64,000 bases of DNA from Cladorhizidae sp. MBARI D1340-BT2 (GCA_028752905.1 JAQNBH010000009.1:42166509-42230508); one strand, 5' to 3'. Shown: positions 33,090 through 45,369, counted from the first letter of the stretch. A program made the numbers and translations. The notes: generated from the sequence alone by a model not told the origin.

Positions 33090-33845
33090 GGATGTGTATC
33101 ATGCACTGAGCAATGGAACCTCCATCATGCAAATGCTCTGGATCATGCACTGAGCAGAAGGAACCTCCATCATGCAAATGCTCTGGACATGTACTGAGCA
33201 GAAGGAACCTCCATCGTGCAAATGCTCTGGATCATGCACTGAGCAGAAGGAACCTCCATCATGCAAATGCTCTGGATCATGCACTGAGCAGAAGGAACCT
33301 CCATCACGCAAATGCTCTGGATCATGCACTGAGCAGAAGGAACCTCCATCATGCAAATGCTCTGGATCCAGAAGGAACCTCCATCACGCAAATGCTCTGG
33401 ATCATGCACTGAGCAGAAGGAACCTCCATCACGCAAATGCTCTGGATCATGCACTGAGCAGAAGGAACCTCCATCATGCAAATGCTCTGGATCCAGAAGG
33501 AACCTCCATCACGCAAATGCTCTGGATCATGCACTGAGCAGAAGGAACTTCCATCACGCAAATGCTCTGGATCATGCACTGAGCAGAAGGAACCTCCATC
33601 ATGCAAATGCTCTGGATCATGCACTGAGCAGAAGGAACCTCCATCATGAAAATGCTCTGGATCATGCACTGAGCAGAAGGAACTTCCATCACGCAAATGC
33701 TCTGGATCATGCACTGAGCAGAAGGAACCTCCATCATGCAAATGCTCTGGATCATGCACTGAGCAGAAGGAACCTCCATTATGCAAATGCTCTGGATTAT
33801 GCACTGAGCAGAAGGAACCTCCATCACGCAAATGCTCTAGATAAT
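33090..33845. repeat. 45-bp minisatellite
   Basis: About 16-17 copies of a 45-bp unit (ggatcatgcactgagcagaa, ggaacctccatcatgcaaat, gctct). A 28-bp short form lacking catgcactgagcagaa occurs at regular intervals near 33365 and 33490. Open frames on both strands are artefacts of the period. Confidence 0.95.
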
Positions 33846-34153
33846 TTTCATGACTGTAAGAAGCCAGAGGCCTAGCCACAGGAAATATAGAGTAATGGTG
33901 TTGAACAAGAACATTGAAGGAACTGTGTGTGACGAACAACTTGTTTATCCAACAGGTTTTAGGATTGTCAGTTTTACGAGGGGAGAGGAGAGAGGGGGGG
34001 GGGGGGTCCGGAATCAAGGCATGCTGGGATATTTCAGCACGGACCTCAGTCTCGGTTGGGAAGAAGCTGCTGTCTGCCACAGTGGGTCTAGCAATCCTGA
34101 CGGTGTCATGGGACAAGTGGGACTCTGCTTCAACATTATGTGTGGCATACATA

Positions 34154-34184
<31 letters not shown>

Positions 34185-34240
34185 ATTATTTTTATGCATG
34201 GGCTATAGATGTGGGGCATATCATACATAGGCAGCAGAAC
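33846..34240. other. Unique flank of the segmental duplication
   Basis: Contains a G-run near 34000 and (GT)n at 34158-34184. It ends where homology between units A, B and C begins (gtccagctagtctgac). It is absent before units B and C, so it is the true left flank of the tandem array. Confidence 0.7.
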
Positions 34241-34609
34241 TGGTCCAGCTAGTCTGACTTTGGCCTAACCATTCTTGTGGTCTGATGGACCGCCACAAGC
34301 ACTTACAGGTGAAACATTACTAACATTGTTCAAATGTCAGGTGTCGAGAAAAGGTGTGGCCTCCATCATAATGCCGAGCTTGATTTAATTTCAGTTTAAA
34401 CTTGGTGAGTAATGGTGAGTAATGGTGAGTAATGGTGAGTAATGGTGAGAACAGGTGACAGGCACAGAATCTTTGGCACATATTTCAACAAGCTAGTAAA
34501 CCTGCCCAGATCTTATTCAGATGCAGAATCGTTGGCACATTTCATGGGAGGGGGAGAGGGGGTGGGCTGTTACGCTGGACATTTCATTAAAAAGTGCTTC
34601 TGTTGCCCT

Positions 34610-35335
34610 TGAATGTGTACCTGTTCCTATACATCTTATGTCTGCATGCATGGTTGAGTGTGCATGCATGTGCGTGTGTATGTGCATGCATGTATGCATG
34701 TATGTAGGTCCATATGCATGTGCTTATCCAGGTTATATAAATGCCTGTGCATGCATGTAGGTCTAGTATGAACACATGCATGTGGTTATCCAGGTTATAT
34801 AAATGCCTGTGCATGCATGCATGTAGGTCTAGTATGAACACATGCATGTGCTTATCCAGGTTATATAAATGCCTGTGCATGCATGTATGTAGGTCTAGTA
34901 TGAACACATGCATGTGGTTATCCATGTTATATAAATGCCTGTGCATGCATGCATGTAGGTCTAGTATGAACACATGCATGTGCTTATCCAGGTTATATAA
35001 ATGCCTGTGCATGCATGCATGTAGGTCTAGTAACGACACATGCATGTGGTTATCCATGTTATATAAATGCCTGTGCATGCATGCATGTAGGTCTAGTATG
35101 AACACATGCATGTGCTTATCCATGTTATATAAATGCCTGTGCATGCATGCATGTAGGTCTAGTATGAACACATGCATGTGCTTATCCAGGTTATATAAAT
35201 GCCTGTGCATGCATGCATGTAGGTCTAGTATGAACACATGCATGTGCTTATCCATGTTATATAAATGCCTGTGCATGCATGCATGTAGGTCTAGTATGAA
35301 CACATGCATGTGCTTATCCAGATTGTATAAATGGC
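34610..35335. repeat. 66-bp satellite, unit A
   Basis: About 11 copies of a 66-bp unit (aggtctagtatgaacacatg, catgtgcttatccaggttat, ataaatgcctgtgcatgcat, gcatgt). Units differ in the number of gcat steps and in catgtt/caggtt. No stop in several frames on either strand, hence 240-251-codon artefactual frames. Absent from unit B, longer in unit C. Confidence 0.95.
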
Positions 35336-35499
35336 TAGAGGCTGAGTCAGTATGGACTCTAGTGGCGAGTCTCCACCCACAGCCTGGGTTGTGTGCTAGT
35401 CCACTGAGTGGCTATCTGCAGGGGAGCTTGTTGCTCCATCGACACTGCAATATGTTGCTGGGAGCAGTGGCTCAGCACATTATTTGCTCCAGGTAATGT

Positions 35500-35660
35500 C
35501 ACAGGAGTGGTTTAGCAGGGTCGTGAGAGGGATTGCTTAGCAGGGTGGGCCAGATGGGAGGCGTGGCTTAGCAGGGTGGGCCAGGTGGGAGGTGTGGCTC
35601 AGCAGGGTGGGCCAGGTGGGAGGTGTGGCTTAGCAGGGTGGGGCAGGTTGGAGGGTGGGC
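35500..35660. repeat. 31-bp GC-rich repeat, unit A
   Basis: About four to five copies of agcagggtgggccaggtggg followed by aggtgtggctt. The same array recurs at 63890 to the window end in unit C. Confidence 0.88.
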
Positions 35661-36013
35661 AGGTCTCAGCTAAAGGTACTGACCACACTCCTAGCATGCC
35701 TCTGCCACCTGCCAGATGGTAAACTTTGAACCTTATCCATTTGAGCTGACCCCCCCCCCCCCCCCCCCCCTCCTGTTGAATATGGCTTGGCTTTTGCTAA
35801 GTGTTTTTACTAAGTAGTCATGAATAATTCCACCTCATTAACATCGTAATGCCGCACTCGGAAACAAAGAAGGCAGCATTTTTGCATCTGACCTTATGAT
35901 TTGCTGTTCTTTTATGTTTGTTGTGTGTGTGTGTGTGTGCGCGTGCGTGTGTGTGTGCGCGTGCGTGTGTGTGTGTGCATGTGAATGTGTGTGTGTGTGC
36001 GTGTGTGTGTGTG

Positions 36014-36045
<32 letters not shown>

Positions 36046-36554
36046 CGTGTGTGTGTGTGTGCGTGTGTCACAAGCATGGTGCCAAAAGTGCTGTTAATTG
36101 TTCAAACCCAAAGTTGGTTTAAAATGTTAACTTCTTGGCTTTTGGACATAGACACTCTAATTTAGGTATTAAACACTCGAATTAAGACATTTAATTGAAG
36201 TGATAAACCTTTGTGGTACGAGCCCAGTTATTCTGCAAACTGTGGAATTCGGTGTACTACTGTAGCTCTGAAGTCGGCAACACCCTTGCTGCCATCACAA
36301 GCGGCACAAGTCATGAATCATTGTGTTGGTGCTCGCTTCAAGACCTGCAACTGACAAGTCTTATTAATGTACATGGTGTGAAACAGGCCTCTCCCTGTAT
36401 AAACATTCATGTGATCTCTGCCCGTGCAAGGTCAACAAGTCGGAGAACAAACAGGAAGTGTTGCCTTTTATTAATCACATGCATTCCCTGAGAAGAAAAA
36501 ATGCCCTGGCTCGCATCATGATGACATCATGAGAATAGATCTATCTTTAATTGA
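35661..36554. other. Microsatellites and unique sequence of unit A
   Basis: Poly-C of about 22 at 35749-35770, then a GT/GC tract at 35922-36068. The rest is unique, with no gene seen. The part before about 36335 is deleted from unit B. Confidence 0.7.
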
Positions 36555-36835
36555 CTATTGTCCTGCCACTAACCCTAGCCACTGCCCTAGCACTGTCCTG
36601 GCCCTAACCTGCCACCAACCCTAACCACCTTGCCAATGCCCTGGCACTAACCCTAACCACTGCCCTGCTAACCCTGGCCCCAACCCTAGCCACTTCCCTG
36701 GCCCTAACCTTATCCACTACCCTGGCCTCAACCCTAGCAACTGTCCTGGCCCTAACTCTGGCACTGCCCTGGCACTAACCCTAGTGCCCTGTCACCAACC
36801 CTAGCCACTGCCCTGGCACTAACCCTAGCTAAATG
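36555..36835. repeat. Degenerate CCCTAACC-type repeat, unit A
   Basis: Imperfect tandem of segments such as ccactaaccctagccactgc and cctggcccta, period about 20 bp, rich in CCTAACC/CCTAGCC. The counterpart in unit B is 46625-46895, with several indels. Confidence 0.8.
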
Positions 36836-37394
36836 CCTAATCCAGCACTATATTGATGACATCGTGGCAATGTAATGCCAAGATTGAGACAAGATGAAGC
36901 CACCAACTAAGTAATGTGTGCAAGGTAAGGCCAGATGTCCAGCCATGAATGCTGAAACATTGAGTCTTGCTACTGAATTTTGCAGGTAGTGACCAAGTTC
37001 CCACGGACTGGCTCACAGGGTATGTATTAGTCACCTTTAGAGGGGGTTCTGGTCCAGAGCAGGGATATCGAGACCAAGAGCTTATTGTTCTTGATCTGAG
37101 TCACATACTTCCAGCGTAATGTTGACTCCACATTGAACACATTGAACACGTGCCAAGTGGGGCAGTGTTCCCCATCAGTGGATATATACAGCATGAAAGT
37201 TTCACTTTTGACTGCACATTAGAGCCATTAACTCGCTGGAAAACTGCATAAGCTTCCTGGGACGTCTCTATGGAATTCAGCAGCCATCACAGCTGATTGG
37301 TAACAAGTCGCTCCAATTGTCCGCCTACTTCAGGTATATATATATGAGTGCAGGGAGGGAGTTCTATGAATACTTTCTTGTCTACAATGTAACC
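36836..37394. other. Unique segment shared by units A and B
   Basis: Nearly identical to 46896-47439, including an identical 65-codon minus-strand open frame (36837-37034 and 46896-47093). No family recognised for it. Confidence 0.6.
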
Positions 37395-37680
37395 ATACCA
37401 CTCTGTGTGCAGGCTAGAACCCCTGGTCACCATACCACTCTGTGTGCAGGCTAGAACCCCTGGTCACCATACTGCTCTGTGTGCAGGCTAGAACCCATGG
37501 TAACCATACCACTCTGTGTGCAGGCTAGAACCCATGGTAACCATACCACTCTGTGTGCAGGCTAGAACCCCTGGTCACCATACCACTCTGTGTGCAGGCT
37601 AGAACCCCTGGTCACCATACCACTCTGTGTGCAGGCTAGAACCCCTGGTAACCATACCACTCTGTGTGCAGGCTAGAACC
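37395..37680. repeat. 37-bp satellite, unit A (about 7 copies)
   Basis: Unit ctctgtgtgcaggctagaac then ccctggtcaccatacca. About seven copies between flanks that are identical to those of the huge array in unit B, so this is the short allele or ancestral state of the same locus. Confidence 0.95.
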
Positions 37681-38309
37681 AGAGGACAAGTGTCTACTCT
37701 TCCATACTGAAACTTGTCTTTTAAGATATTTATCGTCTTTTTGTATGAAAATTGTACTACGTGATTTTTCTTTTCCACACAGGATTTTTAATTCATTTAT
37801 TGAAATCACACTCATGATCTTTCGTCTCTCTTGTCATTACTTCCTGACCCCAAAGTGTCTGATATATCACCTGGGGCTATTACTTCAGCAAACTCAAAGG
37901 TGGAGATAGCGAATGAGTGCAAAAAGGCTAAGATGCGAGGCCATGCAAGAAGTTAGTGATTCATCATCTCTGCTACAACATACCTGTCTCCATCATTATT
38001 TGGCTCAAACTCCTCTCCAACTGCTGTTGCCCAAGTAGCCTTGTATATGTGGTAGCCAGGCACACAGCAAGGCTTGGTACACTCATCCCAGTAGCCTCTG
38101 CTCCATCTGTGTGAACCACTCTACACTATTGATTGTGTGTACATTACATAGAAAACTTGATAAATTATCACAGAAAGAAAAGGTTTAAATCCAAAATTAG
38201 TTGATGTAAAAGGCAAATATAGTATGTATGTACGCTGCGTAGATGCAAGAGGAGGCGAGTTTTATTTTCTGTATAGAGCTTTCTATTGGCGATGATTTAA
38301 TTTGGTGGT

Positions 38310-38552
38310 AATTCAAGTTTGTACCTGTGGCGGTAGAGACTTGTGGATCCTTTGGGCTTCAAGCAAAGCCATTCTTCAGGAAGTTAGGACGCCACCTGAG
38401 ATCAGTGACTTATGAAGAGAACTCCCATGAACATCTTCTTCAACAGATTTCTGTGGCGGTGCAGCGTGGGAATGCAGCCTCAGTAATGGGATCTTTGCCA
38501 TCAGGGTTAGGGACGAGCCATTTCCCTAGTCATCACTTGAACATTTGAACTT
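38310..38552 (+). pseudogene. LINE reverse-transcriptase ORF, 3' end fragment (unit A)
   Basis: The frame VPVAVETCGSFGLQAKPFFR... RISVAVQRGNAASVMG-like, here QQISVAVQRGNAASVMGS, matches the conserved C-terminal tail of many animal non-LTR retrotransposon reverse transcriptases (V-E-T-x-G, L-G-R-x-L, S-V-A-x-Q-R-G-N-A). About 75 codons are open; upstream frames are broken. The copy in unit B (55613-55855) is identical in protein, so the fragment predates the duplication. Confidence 0.7.
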
Positions 38553-39649
38553 GAGGGGAGGGGGTTCTATAAACTATATGTGAAGAGGATTAATGTTAAG
38601 TTGTTATAGTATGTGACCATGTTTTTCCAATAAATAAACAAAACGTTCATTTGAAGTTTATACTAAAAATAAAAAAGTAGTCGTAATTCAAGTTGGCGGT
38701 GATTTAATTTAAATTTGGCGGTGATTTGATTTGGTGGTTCGGCAGTTTTCTTGGAGTTGTTAAATTTGAGTTGTTAAATTTGACAAATAAATTGTTGTTT
38801 TTAACGGCAATTTTTGCATGCATGGGAGAAGATTTGGGGCATTCTTAAGTTTTAAGAGAGGGAGGAAGCAACATTAGTACAGTGAGCATGTGCCGGGAAA
38901 GTACAGCTTGGAGAGTCTACAGAGTTGTAGAGAAACTTGTGATGGAAGCTGGTTGGAGCAGATCCAACAGGAACTAATCAATGAAGAATAGCAACTATTT
39001 CTCTTGGGTCAGTCATCAGTGGTTGCGTGTATGCATGCAGGCATGAATTAATTATTGCCAAAAGACTAAATTGCCAGATTAAACTGTCGCCATCATACCA
39101 ATTAAAAGCTCTCTAAGGTATATATAGCAAGCAAATTATATTGGAAAGGTAAGAATGCACTCAAGATGATCACACACATTTGATGACCTTTACCATTTAA
39201 AGTCATACACATGAATTACATAAAGTAAAGGGTCATCAAAGCTTGTTGTTGTCTACATAATTATGGGTACACTGATGTAGACTTGTCTGTTTGTACGATT
39301 TTTAAATAATTGTCTGTTTCTATTTTTGTTGCTACTACTGTGACATGATGTTTTTCAAGGGTATATAGGAGGACACATCTGAATAATCACCAAGTGGTTG
39401 ATCTCAGAGTAACTCTATTTTATCAGACATGCCATATAATGCGAACAGGAAATGACACAACAAAAATTCACAGTTCACCAAAACTTCAAAAAAAATGAAG
39501 CCTTCTCTCCCAAGTCTTGCAATAATCAACTAAGTTTATGGAATCAGTTGTTTTTGTTGGTTTTTTCCCTTTTATTTAAAACCATAGCATAAGTGAACAC
39601 TGATGCTTGATCGTATGTACGCTTTCAACTTCTCTCTAGGTTGCAATAG

Positions 39650-40830
39650 TAACTAAGATAGTGAATATAATCCTCATCACTTCTCTGAAGAATGATTTGC
39701 TAGTGTAGCTCATTATCACCAATGGTGCGAATGTTGGTTACCCTGGAAATAACGCAAATCTGATTGTGGGTTAAAATGGAGCATGACCTTGAGATGTGGC
39801 ATATCAATGTCTTTTGAACTCAATTCATCTGGAACATTTACTGAGTCTACCATTGAACAAAAGCTTGCCCATTGCAGCAGCTATTGGTAACCCATTGTTG
39901 AAAGCGTTGATTCAACAGCATGGATGACATCTAATCCTTCAAAATACATCTGGCGGAAGTAGTCTTTCGGGGTTTGAAACCTGTGAGTATGATCATCTAC
40001 CGAAGCATATTGTGGTAGTGTGGGCTGTAGTGTCAGATCCACTGCTTTCAATAAAGGAATAGGTGAAATGCTTCCTCACTTCTTTGCCTTTCAAAACATT
40101 TCAATGCCAGATTTTAAGCTTAAATAGTTTCTTGAATGGTTGTGTCCTTACTCTAGTGGCTCAAAGATGTTGTTCTACTGTGGAAGTATCAAGAGGGAGC
40201 TTGAGATCATAATAAGTGCTGAAGTTCTCCATCACCAAATCTGGTGCTCTCTTATTGGATGAACTTTCCTTCCTAGAGCATCTGGTTGAAAGATCGAGAG
40301 TGATTATTGAGAAGGTCATTTTAAGCAAGAACAGAACTAATAGCTGTTGTGTCGACTGTCCAGCAGGTTGGGCAGAGAGGCTTCAAACTCAGGACACCAG
40401 GGATTGCAAAGAGAATAGACCTCTTTAGTGAGTATCTGATAAGTTGACTGACTTCCATCACCAAATCTAGTACATCTCTTAGAGGATGAACTCCTTCCCA
40501 CTATTTGCAAGCACAGATTTGTAAAGTGGGCTAAACGAATGCACACATAGCAGCTGCTTCATCATTTTTAATCATGTGTAGCTACTCCACTTATGTGGAA
40601 TTGCATGTTGAAGCATCCATCATATGCTTGACCCCTACACTGGTTGATTGCTAGACCATAATCAAACAATCCTTGATAAAATCTTTTTTTAGAGTGGAGG
40701 CATCTGTTTTTGGTCCAGTGATGAACTCTAAGGGGGCTTCATGAATGAGAAATTTACTGTCAACCCAATACACATTTTCTAATGTCGGCCTCATCTACTG
40801 TGAATAATGTATTAATGCATGCTTCGTGCT
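39650..40830 (-). pseudogene. Decayed hAT-family transposase (unit A)
   Basis: Counterpart of 56940-58150 with more indels. Recognisable on the minus strand are the region with AHFTNLCLQIVGRSSSSKR and, further on, segments parallel to the better-preserved B copy. A dispersed hammerhead-like repeat fragment (40270-40320, ctagagcatctggttgaaag) lies within it. Not functional. Confidence 0.6.
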
Positions 40831-41580
40831 TCGTAAGACCAGAAAGCTCACTGAGGATTTCATGTAAAAGATATTTCTTAGACTCTAGCGATGCAAAGAG
40901 AATCTTAAAGAAGTAGCTTTAATTGCACAACATTTCTTCCTCCCCATGTCGCCTGATAGCAAGACCTTGTCTTAACAGGGACCTCAGAGACCAGATCTGC
41001 TTCAAAAGCATACCCTGTGTAGCTGTTGTTCTTGCTTAGCCTAGCCTGCCTGTTGCAGCCATACACTAGGTTGTAGTTTCATTAATGCAGTCTAGAGTAC
41101 TGCTTCCTTGTGACTAGCAGAGTGCTCATTCATCTGAAGCCTTCCCATGCTTTCTTCCAATATCAAACCCTGCACACAAGGATACACCCCCTCCTCCCCA
41201 CCCACCTGCAATTAGCTTAGCGAGTCATCCTTTTTCACCACTCTGCCGACAGTACCAGAAGAAAGAGTCAATATTCATTTTCTCACCTTTGTCCCATGTC
41301 ATTTTATAATCACCTTGAGGACATAGTCACCTTGAGGGATATAGTCACCTTGAGGATAGTTAGTCACCTTGAGGCACCTAAGGATATAGTGGTCACCTTG
41401 AGGATAGTTATAGTTTTTGTACCAATCTGGAGGAAATTGACTCCACTTCTTTCCTTGTAGCTTTCTAGTTAGTTTTAATGTACCAATATGAGTACTCAAT
41501 GAAGAACATCCCTATTCCATCTACCAAAGACTATATATATATATATATTATTAGTTTGTTGTGTTGTGTTTATCTTGCAG

Positions 41581-41676
41581 GATTTATGTGCTCCGAACAC
41601 AACGAGTTCCAACTGGCATTGTTTACACTGTCAGAAGCCTTGCATTATGATTTGACTTTCTTTGAGGCCTACCTTG
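41581..41676 (+). CDS. Exon-like segment conserved between units (unit A)
   Basis: A 96-bp open segment follows tgtttatcttgcag and ends at CTTG|gtgaga; both ends are phase 1. It encodes FMCSEHNEFQLALFTLSEAL, then HYDLTFFEAYL. Unit B has the same splice-like borders at 59098-59184, but two deletions of 3 and 6 nt, both frame-preserving. The peptide resembles one TPR helix pair; I cannot name the protein. It could be an exon of an unidentified gene or a gene fragment. Confidence 0.4.
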
Positions 41677-42779
41677 GTGAGATGAGCACACGCAGAGCTG
41701 TGCCCATGACACACCCCATGCGTACCTTAAACCCACCTACATAAACAGCCTCATCTGTCTGTATAGAGGGATATTTCCGAGGAGTTTAATATCACAGTTT
41801 TTGCGGTTAGAATCCAATCTGCAGATTTGGTACATTTGAAGGCAGCAGAACAATGAGTGTCTTCCACTATACACCACACAATTCACAAGATTCCTCCGTG
41901 AAGGCCATTGATCACCAGCTGGGACTATTTAAGCTCTTAAGTTCCTCTATACGGACAGCATGCACTAGAGCTCGGATGGATTGTGTGTGTTGCTATTAGC
42001 TTTCATTCAATGCTATATATATACTTCAAGTCCAAGTCTGACAGAGATCTCCACATTGCCAAAATGGCCTCCAGTCACTTGTCACTGCTCAATATCTCTG
42101 TGAGCCTGCATTAACACTAGTAGCAGGAACAGCACCAAAGAGGGGAGGGGAAGAGGGAAAGAGGAAGGTTTCAATTGAACCCCTTTATAATTACCATTTC
42201 TTCACTTGACTTGTCACAGATCAGTTTTCATTTTTATTTCCCTTCTTTCTCCTTTTTTCCATTTCTCTCCCCCCCCCCCCTTTTTTCCCCCTTTCTTCCC
42301 CCCCCCCCCCTCCCCCCCATTTCATTTGGCTGAACCACCGAGAATGTTGTTATTTGTTGATGACATTTTTTATATGAAAGCAAGAATGGCTCAGAATAAA
42401 ATTTAGATTTAGAATTTAGAGGTACCTTATCAGCTGCCTGGTATTTATTATGGTCTGGCAGCTATATATATATATATGTGGGGAGGAAAGTTGGCCTGTC
42501 CTATATATATACCCAGTGGCTGCATTGCTGGCTTACTGGACAATAAGAAAGTCTGTTGAGGTTCCATTCTTGGTTTTTGCAAAAGAAAAAATATATATAA
42601 TTATATATAATAGTAGTAATAGAAAAGTACTGGGATGGCTAGTCCTACTGTAGTTTCATGCGAATAGGGACAATGAGCAACTGAGGTGGCATGTGAGCAT
42701 ATATGAGGTGGGGCAGGCAAGTGGGGTGATGCAAGTCCATGGATGGGTGTTAATGAATGGGTGTTGATGTATGTGATAA

Positions 42780-43205
42780 TTCAAATGCTCTTGAGGAGAA
42801 ACTTGTTCTTGTGCCTACACTTTGAAAGGAATTCTGATCGCTTGTTAATGATGTTTGGCTGTCGGAGTAGATGATGTGGAATTTTTCAGCAATGCACAAG
42901 TTGCAACGTTTCGATATGGTGGAATACGATGCTGCTCTGTCGATAATGGCCCATTTTATGTTGTGTCAGGTTTTGCTGTCTTTAAGTTTCCATATGTATT
43001 TGGAGAGTTCTGCTCTTGTTTTCGTGGTTGAAGGAGAACTTGTGGTTTGTGTAGCGTGCCTTGAAAGTTGTATCCGTGAGCCCTATGTAGTGTTTTTCGT
43101 CATGGTCGGTGGAGACGGAGGCTTTATAAACTATAGATGTGGCGAGGCAGTGCCCATCCCTCGGGCAATCTTTCATATTTAGGCAGCTGCAAAATGAGTT
43201 TTTAA
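42780..43205 (-). pseudogene. Penelope-like GIY-YIG endonuclease fragment (left arm)
   Basis: Minus-strand frame reads LNMKDCPRDGHCLATSIVYKA, then KHYIGLTDTTFKARYTNHK. This is the C-x-x-D-G-x-C zinc-ligand-like segment plus the YIG endonuclease core (IVYKA...HYIGLT) at the C-terminus of Penelope-like polyproteins. It is 5'-truncated and frameshifted after NKSRTLQIHMET. Confidence 0.75.
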
Positions 43206-43870
43206 TCCCCAACAACAAAAAATAGCACTAAGCCCACCAAAAAATCAAGAGGCAGGCAGATAATATGGTACAGCCCACCCTTCAGCAAAAATGTAGCCAT
43301 CAACATCGGCAAATCCTTCCTCAACCTCGTCAAGTTCCACTTCCCCAAGGGCAACGAGCTGCACAAAATATTCAATGCCAACAATGTCAAGGTCAGCTAC
43401 TCTTGCTGCAGAAACATGAACAGCATAATTATGTCCCACAACAAAATAATAAACAAACCTACCAACCTACAACAAGAGTCAAGCAAGTCATGCAGCTGCC
43501 GAAATAAGAAAGATTTCCTGCTGGATGGGTACTGCCTTGCCACATCTATAGTTTATAAAGCCTCTGTCTCCACCGACCATGACGAAAAACACTACATAGG
43601 GCTCACGGATACAACTTTCAAGGCACACTACACAAACCACAAGTTCTCCTTCAACCACGAAAACAAGAGCAGAACTCTCCAAATACATATGGAAACTTAA
43701 AGACAGCAAAACCCGACAGAGCAGCATCGTATTCCACCATATCGAAACGTTGCAACTTGTGCATTGCTGAAAAATTCCACATCATCTGCCAAACATCATT
43801 GAACAAGCGATGAGAATTCCTTTCAAAGTGTAGGCACAAGAACAAGTTTCTCCTCAAGAGCATTTGAATT
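43206..43870 (+). pseudogene. Penelope-like RT end plus GIY-YIG endonuclease (right arm)
   Basis: The open frame from about 43206 reads KSRGRQIIWYSPPFSKNVAI, then FHFPKGNELHKIFNANNVKV. This is the characteristic connector after the reverse transcriptase. It is followed by SCRNKKDFLLDGYC and YIGLTDTTFKAHYTNHKFSF. A frameshift near 43680 breaks the frame (KYIWKLKDSKT continues in another). Further on CNLCIAEKFHIICQTSLNKR and LSKCRHKNKFLLKSI mark the normal C-terminus, with an in-frame stop between them. The reverse transcriptase catalytic part is absent. Confidence 0.8.
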
Positions 43871-43980
43871 ATCACATTCATCAACACCCATTCATTAACG
43901 CCCATCCATGGACTTGCATCACCCCACTTGCCTGCCCCACCTCATATATGCTCACATGCCACCTCAGTTGCTCATTGTCC

Positions 43981-44008
43981 CTGATGATTGCATACGCATG
44001 AAACTGTA
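43981..44008 (+). ncRNA. Hammerhead-like core near the Penelope-like 3' end
   Basis: CTGATGA (43981-43987), then TTGCATACGCAT in which TGC pairs with GCA around loop ATAC, then GAAAC (44000-44004) and TGTA. Penelope-like elements are known to carry minimal hammerhead motifs in their terminal repeats, and this matches in arrangement: two invariant boxes, short stem II, almost no stem III. Stem II here has only three good pairs, and stem I is not evident. The left arm lacks the CTGATGA box (ctattcgcatgaaac). Confidence 0.4.
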
Positions 44009-44187
44009 CTTTTCTATTACTACTATTCAATAGCTCTGCTTTAACACAGCATTGAGCACTATTTGTAGCCTTCATCAGCAAACTACCTTCTAAGTAAATA
44101 TATTAATACATGTAGTAGTAATAATAGAAATAATAATAGAAATAATAATAATAACAATAATAATAATAATAATTTATAGAGTGTTAG

Positions 44188-44367
44188 TTCACACCTTTAA
44201 TTACAATGGCTTCACTCATGATTATGTCTCCCACTTGAAAGGCACCGTTTCAAAGAACTACACAGATTTGGACACGGTCCACATCGTACAACCCTCTCCA
44301 GGCTGTGCTCTGCAACAGTTTAATCATTCACCATCCCTTCTAGCTAGCTCAGTCCATAAACTCAGTG
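44188..44367 (+). CDS. Second exon-like segment (unit A)
   Basis: Open frame YNGFTHDYVSHLKGTVSKNY, then TDLDTVHIVQPSPGCALQQF and HSPSLLASSVHKLSG, ending at donor-like G|gtacgta. Unit B (60045-60200) keeps the frame with an 18-nt in-frame deletion (NGFHLKG). The upstream acceptor is uncertain. Protein family not recognised. Confidence 0.35.
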
Positions 44368-45369
44368 GTACGTACTCTTAAGAGATTGATTACTCCTGCG
44401 CGGGGGAGCACTTATTTTTGACTGCTACTAAAGTGCTCTACTTAACCAGCTTTTATGGTGCAACAGTTAATATTAAATTAATATTTACGATAACATTTTA
44501 GCTGCTATTAATGTCTTGCCTTGAATGTCACCTAGCCACACAAAACACATTTTTGTTATGGCCCATTTTTATTATTATTTTATTTTATGTAGTGGCTAAT
44601 GAAACTGACTAGACTGTAGACAGTTACCAGATACATCACTACTTGTATATAATTATGTAATTCCTGCTCAACTCACTCACATTGTGTTCTCTCATTAAGT
44701 GCAGAAATGTTCTACTTCCCCCCCCCTAATCCATTCCTGTATAATTGTGGTACTTAGAAGACTTGTAACCGTGTATGATTATTGCCGACTGATTTCGAGA
44801 TAGAATTCTAGGGAAACGATGTTTCTAATACCTCTTGTAGCTTAGGGATGTTCTGATGATGGAGGAAGGTGAAAAGTTATCAACTTGGTTGTCATGAGCT
44901 GCTACAACTAATGGAGGCAACAGCATCTGCTCACTACCAATATGAATGACTCGAGCACCTCTAAGCCTCCTATATAGCCTCCTATATTAGCATTGCTTGC
45001 TTCAGCCAATCTGGTGCAACACAGCTAGGCACAGAGCAACATCAGTCATCAAAGTTCAGAAGCCTCAACAGATTCATTCCCCTTGTACAATGCAAGAAGG
45101 CCACTTTTGCATCAGCAAAGAATGTGTCCTCCGGTAGCCATGGCTGTCCAATGCTGACAGAAAGGAGGCTGCTGGTGAAATCATATCCACCACCTCACAC
45201 GAGTTGAAGGAAGATAAATACATAAAGTCAAAGAGATTGAATTTGACAATGATTCAACAAACACCTATTACTCCAAAACAGCCGCTCAAACTTCTGTCAT
45301 GTTATATATAAGAACTTTGACAAAAATAAGTGCTGCTTATACACACATCACTTTTGCTCAATCTTCTCC

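Larger units (their letters stand above)
42605..44115. mobile_element. Inverted pair of Penelope-like element fragments, unit A only
   Basis: Left end tagtagtaatagaaaagtac (42609), right end its reverse complement (about 44006). Two fragments of one Penelope-like element lie head to head, meeting at about 43205, so the 42670-43200 half is largely the reverse complement of 43490-44010. Unit B has an AT-rich empty site at about 59995-60030. This dates the insertion after the A/B duplication, or implies later loss from B. Confidence 0.85.

Noticed and set aside
33090..34152. 267-codon minus-strand frame (HDGGSFCSVHDPEHL repeats)
   Set aside because: Product of the 45-bp minisatellite plus flanking random sequence.
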